In this document: in pieces, positions 7,787-15,654 of the stretch
How the letters are laid out: each line of letters opens with the position of its first letter
Position numbering within the stretch: position 1 is the stretch's first letter
Position numbers and translations under genes: made by a program
Notes under the pieces: generated by a model
What the model saw: only the letters and a program-made list of their open reading frames with translations
Databases searched by the model: none
Told to the model about the DNA's origin: nothing
NCBI GenBank assembly: GCA_041914785.1
Contig: JAYSCT010000031.1
Location: 1-38,519, forward strand
Origin: Pelomonas sp041914785
GTDB lineage: Bacteria; Pseudomonadota; Gammaproteobacteria; Burkholderiales; Burkholderiaceae_C
Direction: 5' to 3'
Length of the DNA: 38,519 nucleotides

Positions 7787-9034
7787 ATGCGCACCATGAA
7801 CACCGTCGACGCCGATGACATCCTGGTCGATGACCTGCCCGCGCCGCGCCATTCGCGCCGGCTGGCGGTGGTCACCGAAACCTATCCGCCCGAGGTCAAC
7901 GGCGTCGCCATGTCGATGGCGCGTGTCGTCGACGGCCTGAACCGCCGCAACCACGACGTGCAGCTGATCCGGCCGCGCCAGTCCGCCAAGCTGACGACGC
8001 CGCCCACCGGCAAGCCGGCCGTCGACGAGGTGCTGACCAAGGGCCTGCCCGTGCCGCTGTACCCCAACCTGCGCATGGGCGTGCCCTCCAAGCGCGCGCT
8101 GGTGAAGCTGTGGTCGCTGAAGCGGCCCGACGTCGTGCACATCGCCACCGAGGGGCCACTGGGCTGGTCGGCATTGCAGGCCGCGCAGCACCTGGCGCTG
8201 CCGGTCACGTCGGACTACCGCACCAACTTCCACGCCTACGGCAAGCACTACCGGCTGGGGCTGCTGTCCAAGCCCATCATGGGCTATCTGCGCAAGTTCC
8301 ATAACCGCTGCGACGCGACGATGGTGCCCACCGAGGCCATGCGCGTGCTGCTGGCCGAGCGCGGCTTCGAGCGCCTGACGGTGGTGGGGCGCGGCGTGGA
8401 CGCGCAGCGCTTCGACCCGGCGCGCCGCAGCGACGCGATGCGCGCCAGCTGGGGCGCCGGCCCGGACGACCTCGTCATGGGCTACGTGGGCCGGCTCGCA
8501 CCGGAGAAGAACCTGGGCGTCGTGATGGCCGCTTACGAGGCCGTGAAGCTCGTGAAGCCGACCGCGAAACTGGTGTTTGTCGGCGACGGCCCCATGCGCG
8601 CCGAGCTGGCCGCGCGCGTGCCAGACGCGGTCTTCGCCGGCGCGCGCAGCGGCGACGACCTGGCCGCGCACTACGCGGGGCTGGACCTGTTCCTGTTCGC
8701 CAGCCTGACCGAGACGTTCGGCAACGTGACGACCGAGGCCATGGCCAGCGGCTGCGCCGTCGTCGCGTTCGAGAGCGCGGCGGCGGGGGAGCTGATCCGC
8801 AGCGGCGTGAACGGCTGGCTGGCCGGGCCGGGGCGCGAGGCTGACTTTGTCGCCGCGGTGCGTGTGGCGGCCGGCGATGCGGCGGCGCGCCGCGCGGTGG
8901 CCGACGGTGCACGAGCCACGGCGCGGCGGTTGGACTGGGGCGACATCACGGCACGTTTCGAGGCCGTGCTGGAAGGGGCCATTGCGCGCGCCGAGCCGGC
9001 GTTTGCGGTGCAGCGGCTGCAGCCGGCGGGGTGA
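7787..9034 (+). CDS. GT4 family glycosyltransferase
   Basis: A 415-residue GT-B fold glycosyltransferase. The N-terminal domain starts with LAVVTETYPPEVNGVAMSM, the glycine-containing acceptor loop. The C-terminal donor domain has GYVGRLAPEKNLGVVMAA and the E-x7-E motif in LTETFGNVTTEAMASG. It is similar to the group containing mannosyl- and sulfoquinovosyl-diacylglycerol synthases, so a glycolipid product is plausible. No signal peptide; probably peripheral at the inner membrane. The start is uncertain between ATG 7787 and ATG 7796; neither has a clear ribosome site. It diverges from the lipid operon at 7677 across 109 bases, so they may share control. Confidence 0.85.
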   Translation: MRTMNTVDADDILVDDLPAPRHSRRLAVVTETYPPEVNGVAMSMARVVDGLNRRNHDVQLIRPRQSAKLTTPPTGKPAVDEVLTKGLPVPLYPNLRMGVPSKRALVKLWSLKRPDVVHIATEGPLGWSALQAAQHLALPVTSDYRTNFHAYGKHYRLGLLSKPIMGYLRKFHNRCDATMVPTEAMRVLLAERGFERLTVVGRGVDAQRFDPARRSDAMRASWGAGPDDLVMGYVGRLAPEKNLGVVMAAYEAVKLVKPTAKLVFVGDGPMRAELAARVPDAVFAGARSGDDLAAHYAGLDLFLFASLTETFGNVTTEAMASGCAVVAFESAAAGELIRSGVNGWLAGPGREADFVAAVRVAAGDAAARRAVADGARATARRLDWGDITARFEAVLEGAIARAEPAFAVQRLQPAG

Positions 9035-9065
9035 TCTGCGGATGCCAGCGCTGGCTTCATCAAAG

Positions 9066-9090
9066 AGAAAACCGGCCAATGCAGGCCGGC
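9066..9090 (-). terminator. Probable intrinsic terminator downstream of the DUF4124 gene
   Basis: CCGGCC (9072-9077) and GGCCGG (9084-9089) form a 6-bp stem with loop AATGCA. Read on the minus strand it ends in TTTTC. It lies about 130 bases beyond the DUF4124 stop and just after the glycosyltransferase gene on the other strand. The remaining bases from 9091 to 9216 show nothing I can name. Confidence 0.5.
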
Positions 9091-9216
9091 GGCGCGATGG
9101 CTGGTCAGCACGTGCAGGCGTTGATCGGGTCGAGCGCGTCAGACGCCGAGAACTTGAGCTATAGGTTCAATCAGTAGGCGAGCGAGACCTGGCGCTACGA
9201 AAGCACGCCAAACTGA

Positions 9217-9774
9217 TCATTGCCTGAAGCAGTTGAAGTCAGTAGGGTCGCCCATCCGGCACTCGCGCTGCGGTGGTGCGGGCGGGGCAGCAGGAGCAGG
9301 GACGCTGATAACTCGCGTCTTGGCGCTCGAAGGCAGCGGCTCCGGCAACCCGCACGCCTGCCGCATCGCGCGCAACTCCGGGCCGGCGTCGCGTGTGAAC
9401 GTCTTGGCGTTCCGTACGACGCTAAGTTCGTGCTGAGCTTGACGGCACGCCGCAGACGTTGTGCTGCCGGAACCGCCGGTCAGCGAAGCCATTCCGCCTG
9501 TCGCCGGCGGGGCAGTAGCCGCCATACCTTTCAGTGCGGCGGACTCGCGCTCGGCAGAAATTTGCTGCCTCTCCCTCGCGTACACGGAGGCGACCTCACG
9601 GTCAGCAATCTCTTCGGCGGTCGATTCGCGAACGATGACCTTGCTGGTTTCTCCGCCACTGCATGCACTGTTCGTGTAGGTGGTCTTGCCAGTCTTGGCA
9701 TCAACGCACTTGACGACCTGGGCCTGTGCGCCGAAGGCGAGCAGGGCTGCGATAAGAGGGGCGGTTTTTTTCAT
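9217..9774 (-). CDS. Secreted DUF4124-type small protein
   Basis: 185 residues from MKKTAPLIAALLAFGAQAQ, a clear signal peptide with cleavage after AQA. The mature start VVKCVDAKTGKTTYTNSACS is typical of DUF4124, a short beta-rich domain common in periplasmic proteins of beta-proteobacteria. A charged helical stretch follows (about 50-85, ESTAEEIADREVASVYARE), then a Gly/Ser/Pro-rich linker and a Cys-containing tail. I chose the MKK start rather than the upstream ATG at 9813 because the signal peptide begins there. Function unknown. Confidence 0.8.
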   Translation of the reverse strand: MKKTAPLIAALLAFGAQAQVVKCVDAKTGKTTYTNSACSGGETSKVIVRESTAEEIADREVASVYARERQQISAERESAALKGMAATAPPATGGMASLTGGSGSTTSAACRQAQHELSVVRNAKTFTRDAGPELRAMRQACGLPEPLPSSAKTRVISVPAPAAPPAPPQRECRMGDPTDFNCFRQ

Positions 9775-9938
9775 GGGCGGCGTCAAACTTTGTGAACTGA
9801 CTCGTGCATGCAAATTCTGTAGCAGCGGACAACGTCTACGAAGCGATCAGGCGGCTTTTGCGTGCGTGGATCCCAAGCGATGCGATGGACAGCGCCCTGC
9901 GACGATGCCGACGAAACAGCGAAAAACGCGACGCGCCG

Positions 9939-11213
9939 TCACCACGGTTGCCGTGGCTTGATCGTCGTCCATATCAACACCGAGATCGCGCCAGCGACGG
10001 CGACGCCGAGGCCGCTCAATGTCACGGCAATGGCCACCCCCGCCGCCTCGCACGCCGCATACGCCGCCAGCATCACCAGCACGCTCAGGTTCTCGTTGAA
10101 CCCCTGCACCGCGATGGACCGCCCCGCGCTCAGCAGCGTGGCGCCGCGGTGCTGCAGCAGCGCGTTCAGCGGCACCACCATCGCGCCGCCCACGGCGCCC
10201 ACCAGCGCCAGCACGGCGGCAGCCAGCGCGACGTCGTGGATCTGCGCGACCACCGGCATCAGCAAGCCCAGCGCGACGCCGGCCCACAGGCCGTGCCGCG
10301 CCTGGTGCAGCGCCAGCCAGCGGCCCGCGGCCGCCGCACCGGCGATGACGCCCACCGCCACCGCCGCCTGCAGGTAGGCCGCCTGGCTCAGCGGCAGCGC
10401 CAGTGCCTCGCCGGCCCAGCGCAGCACGGCGAACTGCAGCGTCGCGCCGACGCCCCAGAACAGGGTCGTCGCGGCCAGCGACAGGCCGCCCTCGCGGTCG
10501 CGCCACAGCGTGCGGTTGGCGGCGCGGAATTCGCGCAGCAGCGCCGCGGCGTCGTGCGACGCGCTGCGCTGGCGCCGGCCGCTGTCGGGGATGCCGGCGT
10601 TCAGCAGGCTGCTCAGCGCGTACAGGGCCAGCAGCGCGGCCAGCGAGCCGGTGAGCTTGTCGGCGGGCAGGTCGAAGCGGTCCCACCAGTCCGCCAGCCC
10701 GGAGCCCAGCCACAGCGGGCTCACCAGCAGGCCGCCCAGCACCGCGCCCAGCAGCGCTGCGGACACGACGCTGATCTCGATCCAGCCATTGGCCTTGACC
10801 AGCGCCTCGGGCGCGGCCAGCTCGGTGATGAGGCCGTACTTGGCCGGCGCATAGGCCGCCGCGCCCAGCCCGACGACGGCCAGCGCGGCCACCGGGTGCA
10901 GGCCCAGCCCCATCAGCGCCAGGCCGGCGATCTTCACGAGGTTCATCGCCGCCATCACGCGGCCCTTGGCGAAGGCGTCGGCCAGCGGCCCCACCCACGG
11001 CGCCAGCACGACGTAGGCGGCCATGAAGCCCACCTTCAGCAGCGGCGCCCACCAGGCCGCGAAGCCCTGGTCGATCAGCAGCGCGATGGCGACGATGAGC
11101 AGTGCGTTGTCGGCCAGCGCCGACGCGAACTGCGCACCGATGACGAGGCCGAAACCCCGCGGCAGCGCGGGGGAGCGGCAGGGCGCGGCGGCGGGGGAGG
11201 TCGTGGCATGCAC
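9939..11213 (-). CDS. lplT: Lysophospholipid transporter LplT (MFS)
   Basis: A 424-residue major facilitator protein with about 12 hydrophobic segments. It begins with FGLVIGAQFASALADNALLI, the typical LplT start, and has the AYAPAKYGLITELAAPEALV segment. LplT flips lysophosphatidylethanolamine across the inner membrane for re-acylation by Aas. No Aas domain is fused or adjacent in this window. It lies 51 bases after katE on the same strand and may be transcribed with it. The 164 bases between this gene and the DUF4124 start show no gene. Confidence 0.88.
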   Translation of the reverse strand: MHATTSPAAAPCRSPALPRGFGLVIGAQFASALADNALLIVAIALLIDQGFAAWWAPLLKVGFMAAYVVLAPWVGPLADAFAKGRVMAAMNLVKIAGLALMGLGLHPVAALAVVGLGAAAYAPAKYGLITELAAPEALVKANGWIEISVVSAALLGAVLGGLLVSPLWLGSGLADWWDRFDLPADKLTGSLAALLALYALSSLLNAGIPDSGRRQRSASHDAAALLREFRAANRTLWRDREGGLSLAATTLFWGVGATLQFAVLRWAGEALALPLSQAAYLQAAVAVGVIAGAAAAGRWLALHQARHGLWAGVALGLLMPVVAQIHDVALAAAVLALVGAVGGAMVVPLNALLQHRGATLLSAGRSIAVQGFNENLSVLVMLAAYAACEAAGVAIAVTLSGLGVAVAGAISVLIWTTIKPRQPW

Positions 11214-11264
11214 GGGCGCCGCACTGTGGCGGCGCTGCGTGAAAGGCCGATGACGACGCGTCGG

Positions 11265-13346
11265 TCAGGGCAGCGGGTGGATGCGCTCCTCGCGGTCCCA
11301 CTGCCGCGTGGCGGCGGCCGCCACGAAGGCCCCCACCTTGGCATCCAGCGCGCAGACGCCGTCGTCCGCCACCAGGTGCAGCGCCTCCACGAGCACCTTG
11401 CCGCCGTCGTCGTGGCCGATGGCCTTCAGGTGGGCATGGGCCTGGCGCACGAAGGTGGCGGCGGTGTCGTCCTGCGCGAGCTGCTGCGCGGCGGCCGCGG
11501 ACAGCACCAGCGCGACGGCGTCGAACGCCGCCGCCGGGCTGCCGGCCAGCCGGGCATCGGCCGGCTGGTGCGTGCCGTCGCTGAGCGTGGCGCCGCCGAT
11601 GCGCGGCGCCAGTTTCTGTACCTTGGCGCCGGCCTTGCGCAGCGCCTTGTCCACGGCGGCCAGGCGGCGGGCGTCGGAGTCGTCGCTGTAGACGATGGCG
11701 ACGCAGCGGTCCTGCAGCGAGGGCGGCGTCTTGTCGATCAGGCCCAGCGCCGGCGAGGGCGGCAGATCCTGCACCGGCACGGCGGGCTTGGCGGCCGGCG
11801 GCAGCGCGGTCAGGCCCAGCCCGGTGGCGACGCGCCGCGCCAGGTCGGCATCCACCACGCGCAGATGGCCCACCATGCGCTCGCGCACTGCGGGCGTCTC
11901 CACCTTGCTCAGCTCGAACACCAGCGCGGCGGCGATGTGGGCCTGCTCCAGCGCGTTCTGGCTGTGGAAGAACTGGCGCGCCTGGCTGTAGTGGTCGGCA
12001 AAGCTCTCCGGCCGCACGCGGCCCTTGGCGTCGGGCTCGCCGGGCGCCGCGACGCTCGCAAAGCCGCGTGGCGCCTCGTACGGCGCGTCGGGCTGCAGGC
12101 TGCTGGGCTCGTAGGCCACGCGGCCGGTGGGCACGCGGGTCTGCATGTGGCCGTCGCGGGTTTGCGTGTGGAACGGGCACCTGGGCGCGTTGATGGGCAA
12201 CTGGTCGAAGTTGGGCGTGCCCAGTCGCGACAGCTGCGTGTCCAGGTAGCTGAAGAGGCGGCCCTGCAGCAGCGGGTCGTTGGAGAAGTCCACGCCCGGC
12301 GGCAGGTTGGCGGGGCAGTAGGCCACCTGCTCGTTCTCCGCGAAGTGGTTGGCCGGGTTGCGGTTCAGCGTCATGCGGCCGATGACCTGCAGCGGCACCA
12401 GCTCCTCGGGGATGAGCTTGGTGGGGTCCAGGTGGTCGAACGGGAAGGCTGCGGCGTCGGCCTCGGTGAACAGCTGCACGGCCAGGTCCCAGGCGGGGAA
12501 GCGGCCGTCCTCGATGGCCGTCCACAGGTCGCGGCGGTGCGCGTCGGGGTCGGCACCGGCCAGCTGCACGGCCTCGTCCCACAGCGTGCTCTGCAGGCCC
12601 AGCACCGGGCGCCAGTGGAACTTGACGAAGCTGCTGCGGCCGCGGGCGTCGACGAGCCGGAAACTGTGGATGCCGAAGCCCTCCATGAAGCGCAGCGAGC
12701 GTGGCAGCGTGCGGTCGCTCATGGCCCACATCACCATGTGCAGGCTCTCGGGCATCAGCGAGATGAAGTCCCAGAACGTGTCGTGCGCCGATGCGGCCTG
12801 CGGGAAGCCGCGGTCCGGCTCCATCTTCACGGCGTGGATGAGGTCGGGGAACTTCATCGCGTCCTGGATGAAGAACACCGGGATGTTGTTGCCCACCAGG
12901 TCCCAGTTGCCCTCGGGCGTGTAGAACTTGACCGCGAAGCCGCGCACATCGCGCGGCGTGTCCACCGAGCCGGCGCCGCCGGCCACCGTCGAGAAGCGGG
13001 TGAACACCGGCGTCTTCACGCCCACCTCGGTCAGCACGCGCGCGGTCGTGACCTTGGCCAGCGACGTGTGCAGCTCGAACACGCCATGCGCCGCCGAGCC
13101 GCGCGCATGCACGATGCGTTCGGGGATGCGCTCGTGGTCGAAGTGGGTGATCTTCTCGCGCAGGATGAAGTCTTCCAGCAGCGTGGGCCCGCGCGCGCCG
13201 GCCTTCAGCGAGGTCTGGTTGTTCGTGACCGGCAGGCCCTGGTTGGTCGTCAGCGGCGGGTGCGTGCCGCCCGCCGTGTGGTGCAGTTCGCCGCCGGTGC
13301 CGGCGCGGGCCGGGGGCGGGAGGTCGGGGGAGGGGCGCTTGGGCAT
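11265..13346 (-). CDS. katE: Large-subunit (clade 2) catalase HPII
   Basis: 693 residues, the size of large catalases. The catalytic His80 is in VHARGSAAHGVFELH, the distal Asn region is GNWDLVGNNIPVFF, and the heme Tyr region is RLFSYLDTQLSRLG. After the catalase core comes a flavodoxin-like/class I amidotransferase-type domain (about 545-690, CVAIVYSDDSDARRLAAVDK), diagnostic of the HPII type. It removes hydrogen peroxide in the cytoplasm, usually in stationary phase. Divergent from the LexA-boxed repair operon; 132 bases separate the starts. No OxyR or RpoS site was recognised. Confidence 0.95.
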   Translation of the reverse strand: MPKRPSPDLPPPARAGTGGELHHTAGGTHPPLTTNQGLPVTNNQTSLKAGARGPTLLEDFILREKITHFDHERIPERIVHARGSAAHGVFELHTSLAKVTTARVLTEVGVKTPVFTRFSTVAGGAGSVDTPRDVRGFAVKFYTPEGNWDLVGNNIPVFFIQDAMKFPDLIHAVKMEPDRGFPQAASAHDTFWDFISLMPESLHMVMWAMSDRTLPRSLRFMEGFGIHSFRLVDARGRSSFVKFHWRPVLGLQSTLWDEAVQLAGADPDAHRRDLWTAIEDGRFPAWDLAVQLFTEADAAAFPFDHLDPTKLIPEELVPLQVIGRMTLNRNPANHFAENEQVAYCPANLPPGVDFSNDPLLQGRLFSYLDTQLSRLGTPNFDQLPINAPRCPFHTQTRDGHMQTRVPTGRVAYEPSSLQPDAPYEAPRGFASVAAPGEPDAKGRVRPESFADHYSQARQFFHSQNALEQAHIAAALVFELSKVETPAVRERMVGHLRVVDADLARRVATGLGLTALPPAAKPAVPVQDLPPSPALGLIDKTPPSLQDRCVAIVYSDDSDARRLAAVDKALRKAGAKVQKLAPRIGGATLSDGTHQPADARLAGSPAAAFDAVALVLSAAAAQQLAQDDTAATFVRQAHAHLKAIGHDDGGKVLVEALHLVADDGVCALDAKVGAFVAAAATRQWDREERIHPLP

Positions 13347-13437
13347 GGGGACTCCTGGCTCGCCGGATTCGGCAGTTGGCGTCGCACTCTAGGAAGCCGG
13401 CCCGCCCCGGGGCGTAGGACAGCGCGCCGGATACACC

Positions 13438-13466
13438 TTGGGTCATCTCGGGATGCTGTATGCAAT
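13438..13466 (+). promoter_or_regulatory. Putative promoter of the radical SAM/DUF4130 operon
   Basis: TTGGGT (13438-13443) and TGCAAT (13461-13466) are separated by 17 bases. Transcription would start near 13473, only about 6 bases before the ATG at 13479, so the mRNA would be almost leaderless. No Shine-Dalgarno sequence is visible. The assignment is tentative because both hexamers are imperfect. Confidence 0.4.
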
Positions 13467-13471
13467 TACAG
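13456..13471. promoter_or_regulatory. LexA (SOS) box
   Basis: CTGTATGCAATTACAG fits CTGT-N8-ACAG exactly, and CTGTA/TACAG is a perfect 5-bp inverted repeat. The 3' flank TA also matches the E. coli-type consensus. The box overlaps the best -10 candidate and ends 7 bases before the ATG of the radical SAM gene, an ideal place for repression. The match is direct; LexA control is inferred. Confidence 0.85.
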
Positions 13472-13478
13472 TATCTGC

Positions 13479-14729
13479 ATGGAAGTTCAGGACAAGCTCG
13501 CCCTCCTGGCCGACGCGGCCAAATACGACGCCTCCTGCGCGAGCAGCGGCACCGAGAAGCGCCACTCCCGCGACGGCAAGAGCCTGGGGTCGACCAGCAA
13601 CGGCATCTGCCACGCCTACACGCCGGACGGGCGCTGCGTGTCGCTGCTGAAGGTGTTGCTGACCAACTGGTGTGTCTACGACTGCCTGTACTGCATCAAC
13701 CGCAAGAGCAGCGACGTGAAGCGGGCCCGCTTCAGCATCGACGAGGTCGTGCAGCTGACGTTGTCGTTCTACCGGCGCAACGTCATCGAGGGGCTGTTCC
13801 TGTCCAGCGGCATCATCCGCACGCCCGACTACACGATGGAGCAGGTCATCGAGGTGGCCCGCCGGCTGCGCGAGGAGGAGCATTTCAAGGGCTATCTGCA
13901 CCTGAAGACCATTCCCGACGCGTCGCCCGAGCTGGTGGAGCGCGCGGGCCGCTACGCGGACCGGCTGTCCATCAACGTCGAGCTGCCCAGCGCGCAGAGC
14001 CTGCAACACCTGGCGCCGGAGAAGGATGCCGCGGGCATCGAGCGCACGATGTCGCGCATCCACCTGCGGCTGCAGGCCGCGCGCGAGGCGAAGCGCGAGG
14101 CCCAGGCCGTGCGCGCGCTGCCCGGCGCGGCCGCGCGCACCGCGCCGCCGCCGCGCTTCGCGCCGGCCGGGCAGAGCACCCAGCTCATCGTCGGCGCCGA
14201 CGCGTCCGACGACCGCACCGTTCTGCAGCTGTCCAGCCGGCTCTACACGGGCCAGGGGCTGCGGCGCGTCTACTACTCCGCCTACAGCCCCATCCCGCAC
14301 GCCAGCCGCGCGCTGCCGGCCCAGGCCGCGCCGCTGCTGCGTGAACACCGGCTCTACCAGGCCGACTGGCTGCTGCGCTTCTACGGCTTCCGGGCCGACG
14401 AGATCGTCACCGACGCGGGCTTCCTGTCGCTGCAGCACGACCCCAAGCTGGCCTGGGCGCTGGCCCACCCGGCGCAGTTCCCGCTGGACGTGGACCATGC
14501 GCCGCGCGAGCAGCTGCTGCGCGTGCCGGGGCTGGGCGTGGGCTCGGTGGACAAGCTGCTGGCTGCCCGCCAGCACCGCCGGCTGCGCCGTGCCGACCTG
14601 CTGGCGCTGGGCCCGCTGGCGCGCAAGGCGTTGCCCTTCGTCGTCGCGGTGGACCACCGCCCCCGCCCCGCCGACCTGCAGGCGCTGGCGCGGCCCGCGG
14701 CGGCACCTCAACAGGCGGCGCTGTTCTGA
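13479..14729 (+). CDS. Putative DNA modification/repair radical SAM protein (TIGR03916-like)
   Basis: 416 residues. The radical SAM cluster motif is CVYDCLYC (Cys65, Cys69, Cys72; CxxxCxxC). A Cys-containing N-terminal part precedes it. The C-terminus has a helix-hairpin-helix DNA-binding motif, LLRVPGLGVGSVDKLLAAR (about 347-365). This family is annotated as a putative DNA modification/repair protein and always travels with the DUF4130 partner; the reaction is unknown. The ATG at 13479 is chosen because it gives MEVQDKLALLADAAKYDASC, the usual start. A LexA box is immediately upstream. Its stop overlaps the next start by one base. Confidence 0.9.
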   Translation: MEVQDKLALLADAAKYDASCASSGTEKRHSRDGKSLGSTSNGICHAYTPDGRCVSLLKVLLTNWCVYDCLYCINRKSSDVKRARFSIDEVVQLTLSFYRRNVIEGLFLSSGIIRTPDYTMEQVIEVARRLREEEHFKGYLHLKTIPDASPELVERAGRYADRLSINVELPSAQSLQHLAPEKDAAGIERTMSRIHLRLQAAREAKREAQAVRALPGAAARTAPPPRFAPAGQSTQLIVGADASDDRTVLQLSSRLYTGQGLRRVYYSAYSPIPHASRALPAQAAPLLREHRLYQADWLLRFYGFRADEIVTDAGFLSLQHDPKLAWALAHPAQFPLDVDHAPREQLLRVPGLGVGSVDKLLAARQHRRLRRADLLALGPLARKALPFVVAVDHRPRPADLQALARPAAAPQQAALF

Positions 14730-15496
14730 TGAAGCTGCCGCTGCGCTACCCGGCGGACTGGGACGGTTTTGCCGCGCAGCTGCCCGCGCTGCTCGCGGGT
14801 GACGACGCCGGCTGGACGCACGACGTCGGCGTGCAGGCCGGCCTGTTCGGCGAGTCGGCCGCGACGGAGGCCGGCGAGGCCACCGCATGGCGCCCGCCCG
14901 CCGGCTGGGACGCCCTGGGCCGCGCGGTGGCCATGCATGCCGACGACGACCGCTACGCGCGCCTGCTGGCCTTTGCTCGCCGGCTGCAGCGCGAGCCGGG
15001 GCTGTGGGGCGATGTGCTGGACGCCGACCGCCGCCGGCTGCAGTCCATGGCCCGCCAGGTGGGCCGCGAGATCCACAAGATGCATGCCTTCGTGCGCTTC
15101 CGCGAGGTGGCCGACGCGCAGGCGCCGGGCGGCCGGCGGCACGTGGCGTGGTTCGAGCCGGTGCACCACGTGCTGAGGGCGGCCGCGCCGTTCTTCGTGG
15201 ACCGCTTCGCGCAGCACGCCTGGGCCATCCTGACGCCGCTGGGCTGCCTGCACTGGGACGGCCAGCGCCTCACCGGCGCCGGCCCCGCCCGCCGCGAGGA
15301 CGCGCCGCCCGAGGACGCCGGCGAGGCGCTGTGGCTGACCTACTACCGCAGCATCTTCAACCCGGCACGCGTCAAGGTGGCGGCGATGAAGAAGGAGATG
15401 CCGGTGCGCTACTGGGCGCAGATGCCGGAGACGCAGCTCATCAGCGAGCTGATCAAGGACGCGCCGCGGCGCGAGGGCCGCATGCGCAGCGTGTGA
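14729..15496 (+). CDS. DUF4130 (TIGR03915-like) putative DNA metabolism protein
   Basis: 255 residues, starting within the TGATG stop-start overlap of the radical SAM gene. Features are GREIHKMHAFVRFREV near 112-127, HVAWFEPVHHVLRAAAPFFV, and a tail DRFAQHAWAILTP...YYRSIFNPARVKVAAMKKEM that is typical of the family. In many bacteria this domain is fused to a UdgX-type uracil-DNA glycosylase; here the gene ends at the DUF4130 part with no glycosylase domain. Function unknown. The tight coupling suggests it forms a complex with, or acts in the same pathway as, the radical SAM protein. Confidence 0.88.
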   Translation: MKLPLRYPADWDGFAAQLPALLAGDDAGWTHDVGVQAGLFGESAATEAGEATAWRPPAGWDALGRAVAMHADDDRYARLLAFARRLQREPGLWGDVLDADRRRLQSMARQVGREIHKMHAFVRFREVADAQAPGGRRHVAWFEPVHHVLRAAAPFFVDRFAQHAWAILTPLGCLHWDGQRLTGAGPARREDAPPEDAGEALWLTYYRSIFNPARVKVAAMKKEMPVRYWAQMPETQLISELIKDAPRREGRMRSV

Positions 15497-15519
15497 GGCA
15501 GGCCGTCGAGCATGTTCGG

Positions 15520-15653
15520 GCCAAGCGCCGGGCCGCCCCAAGTCGGCCCGCCTGGGCGATGTGCGAGCGGCTCAATGCCGCGAGCGTCGCCGTCCCCTTG
15601 GGGATCGACCAGACGCGCTCGCGTTCAGCGATGCGCGGCTGGGCGAGGGGCTC
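15520..15653. repeat. Dispersed GC-rich repeat, copy 1 (divergent)
   Basis: It begins CGGGCCAAGCGCCGGGCCGC, passes through CCCCTTGGGGATCGACC and ends GGGCGAGGGGCTC, like the copies at 18217 and 22654. The central hairpin is longer here: CCAG...CTGG around an unrelated middle. It fills the space between two convergent genes, the DUF4130 gene and the TPR-GAF gene. Confidence 0.7.
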
Positions 15654-15654
15654 G

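Noticed and set aside
13346..13471. LexA control of katE
   Set aside because: The box lies about 110 bases from the katE start and 7 bases from the divergent gene; control of katE would need evidence I do not have.
9804..13478. Very long plus-strand open frame (over 1,200 codons) opposite katE and lplT
   Set aside because: It is antisense to clear catalase and LplT genes, rich in Arg/Gln/Gly/His, and matches no family. It joins the real radical SAM gene only because that frame happens to be open.
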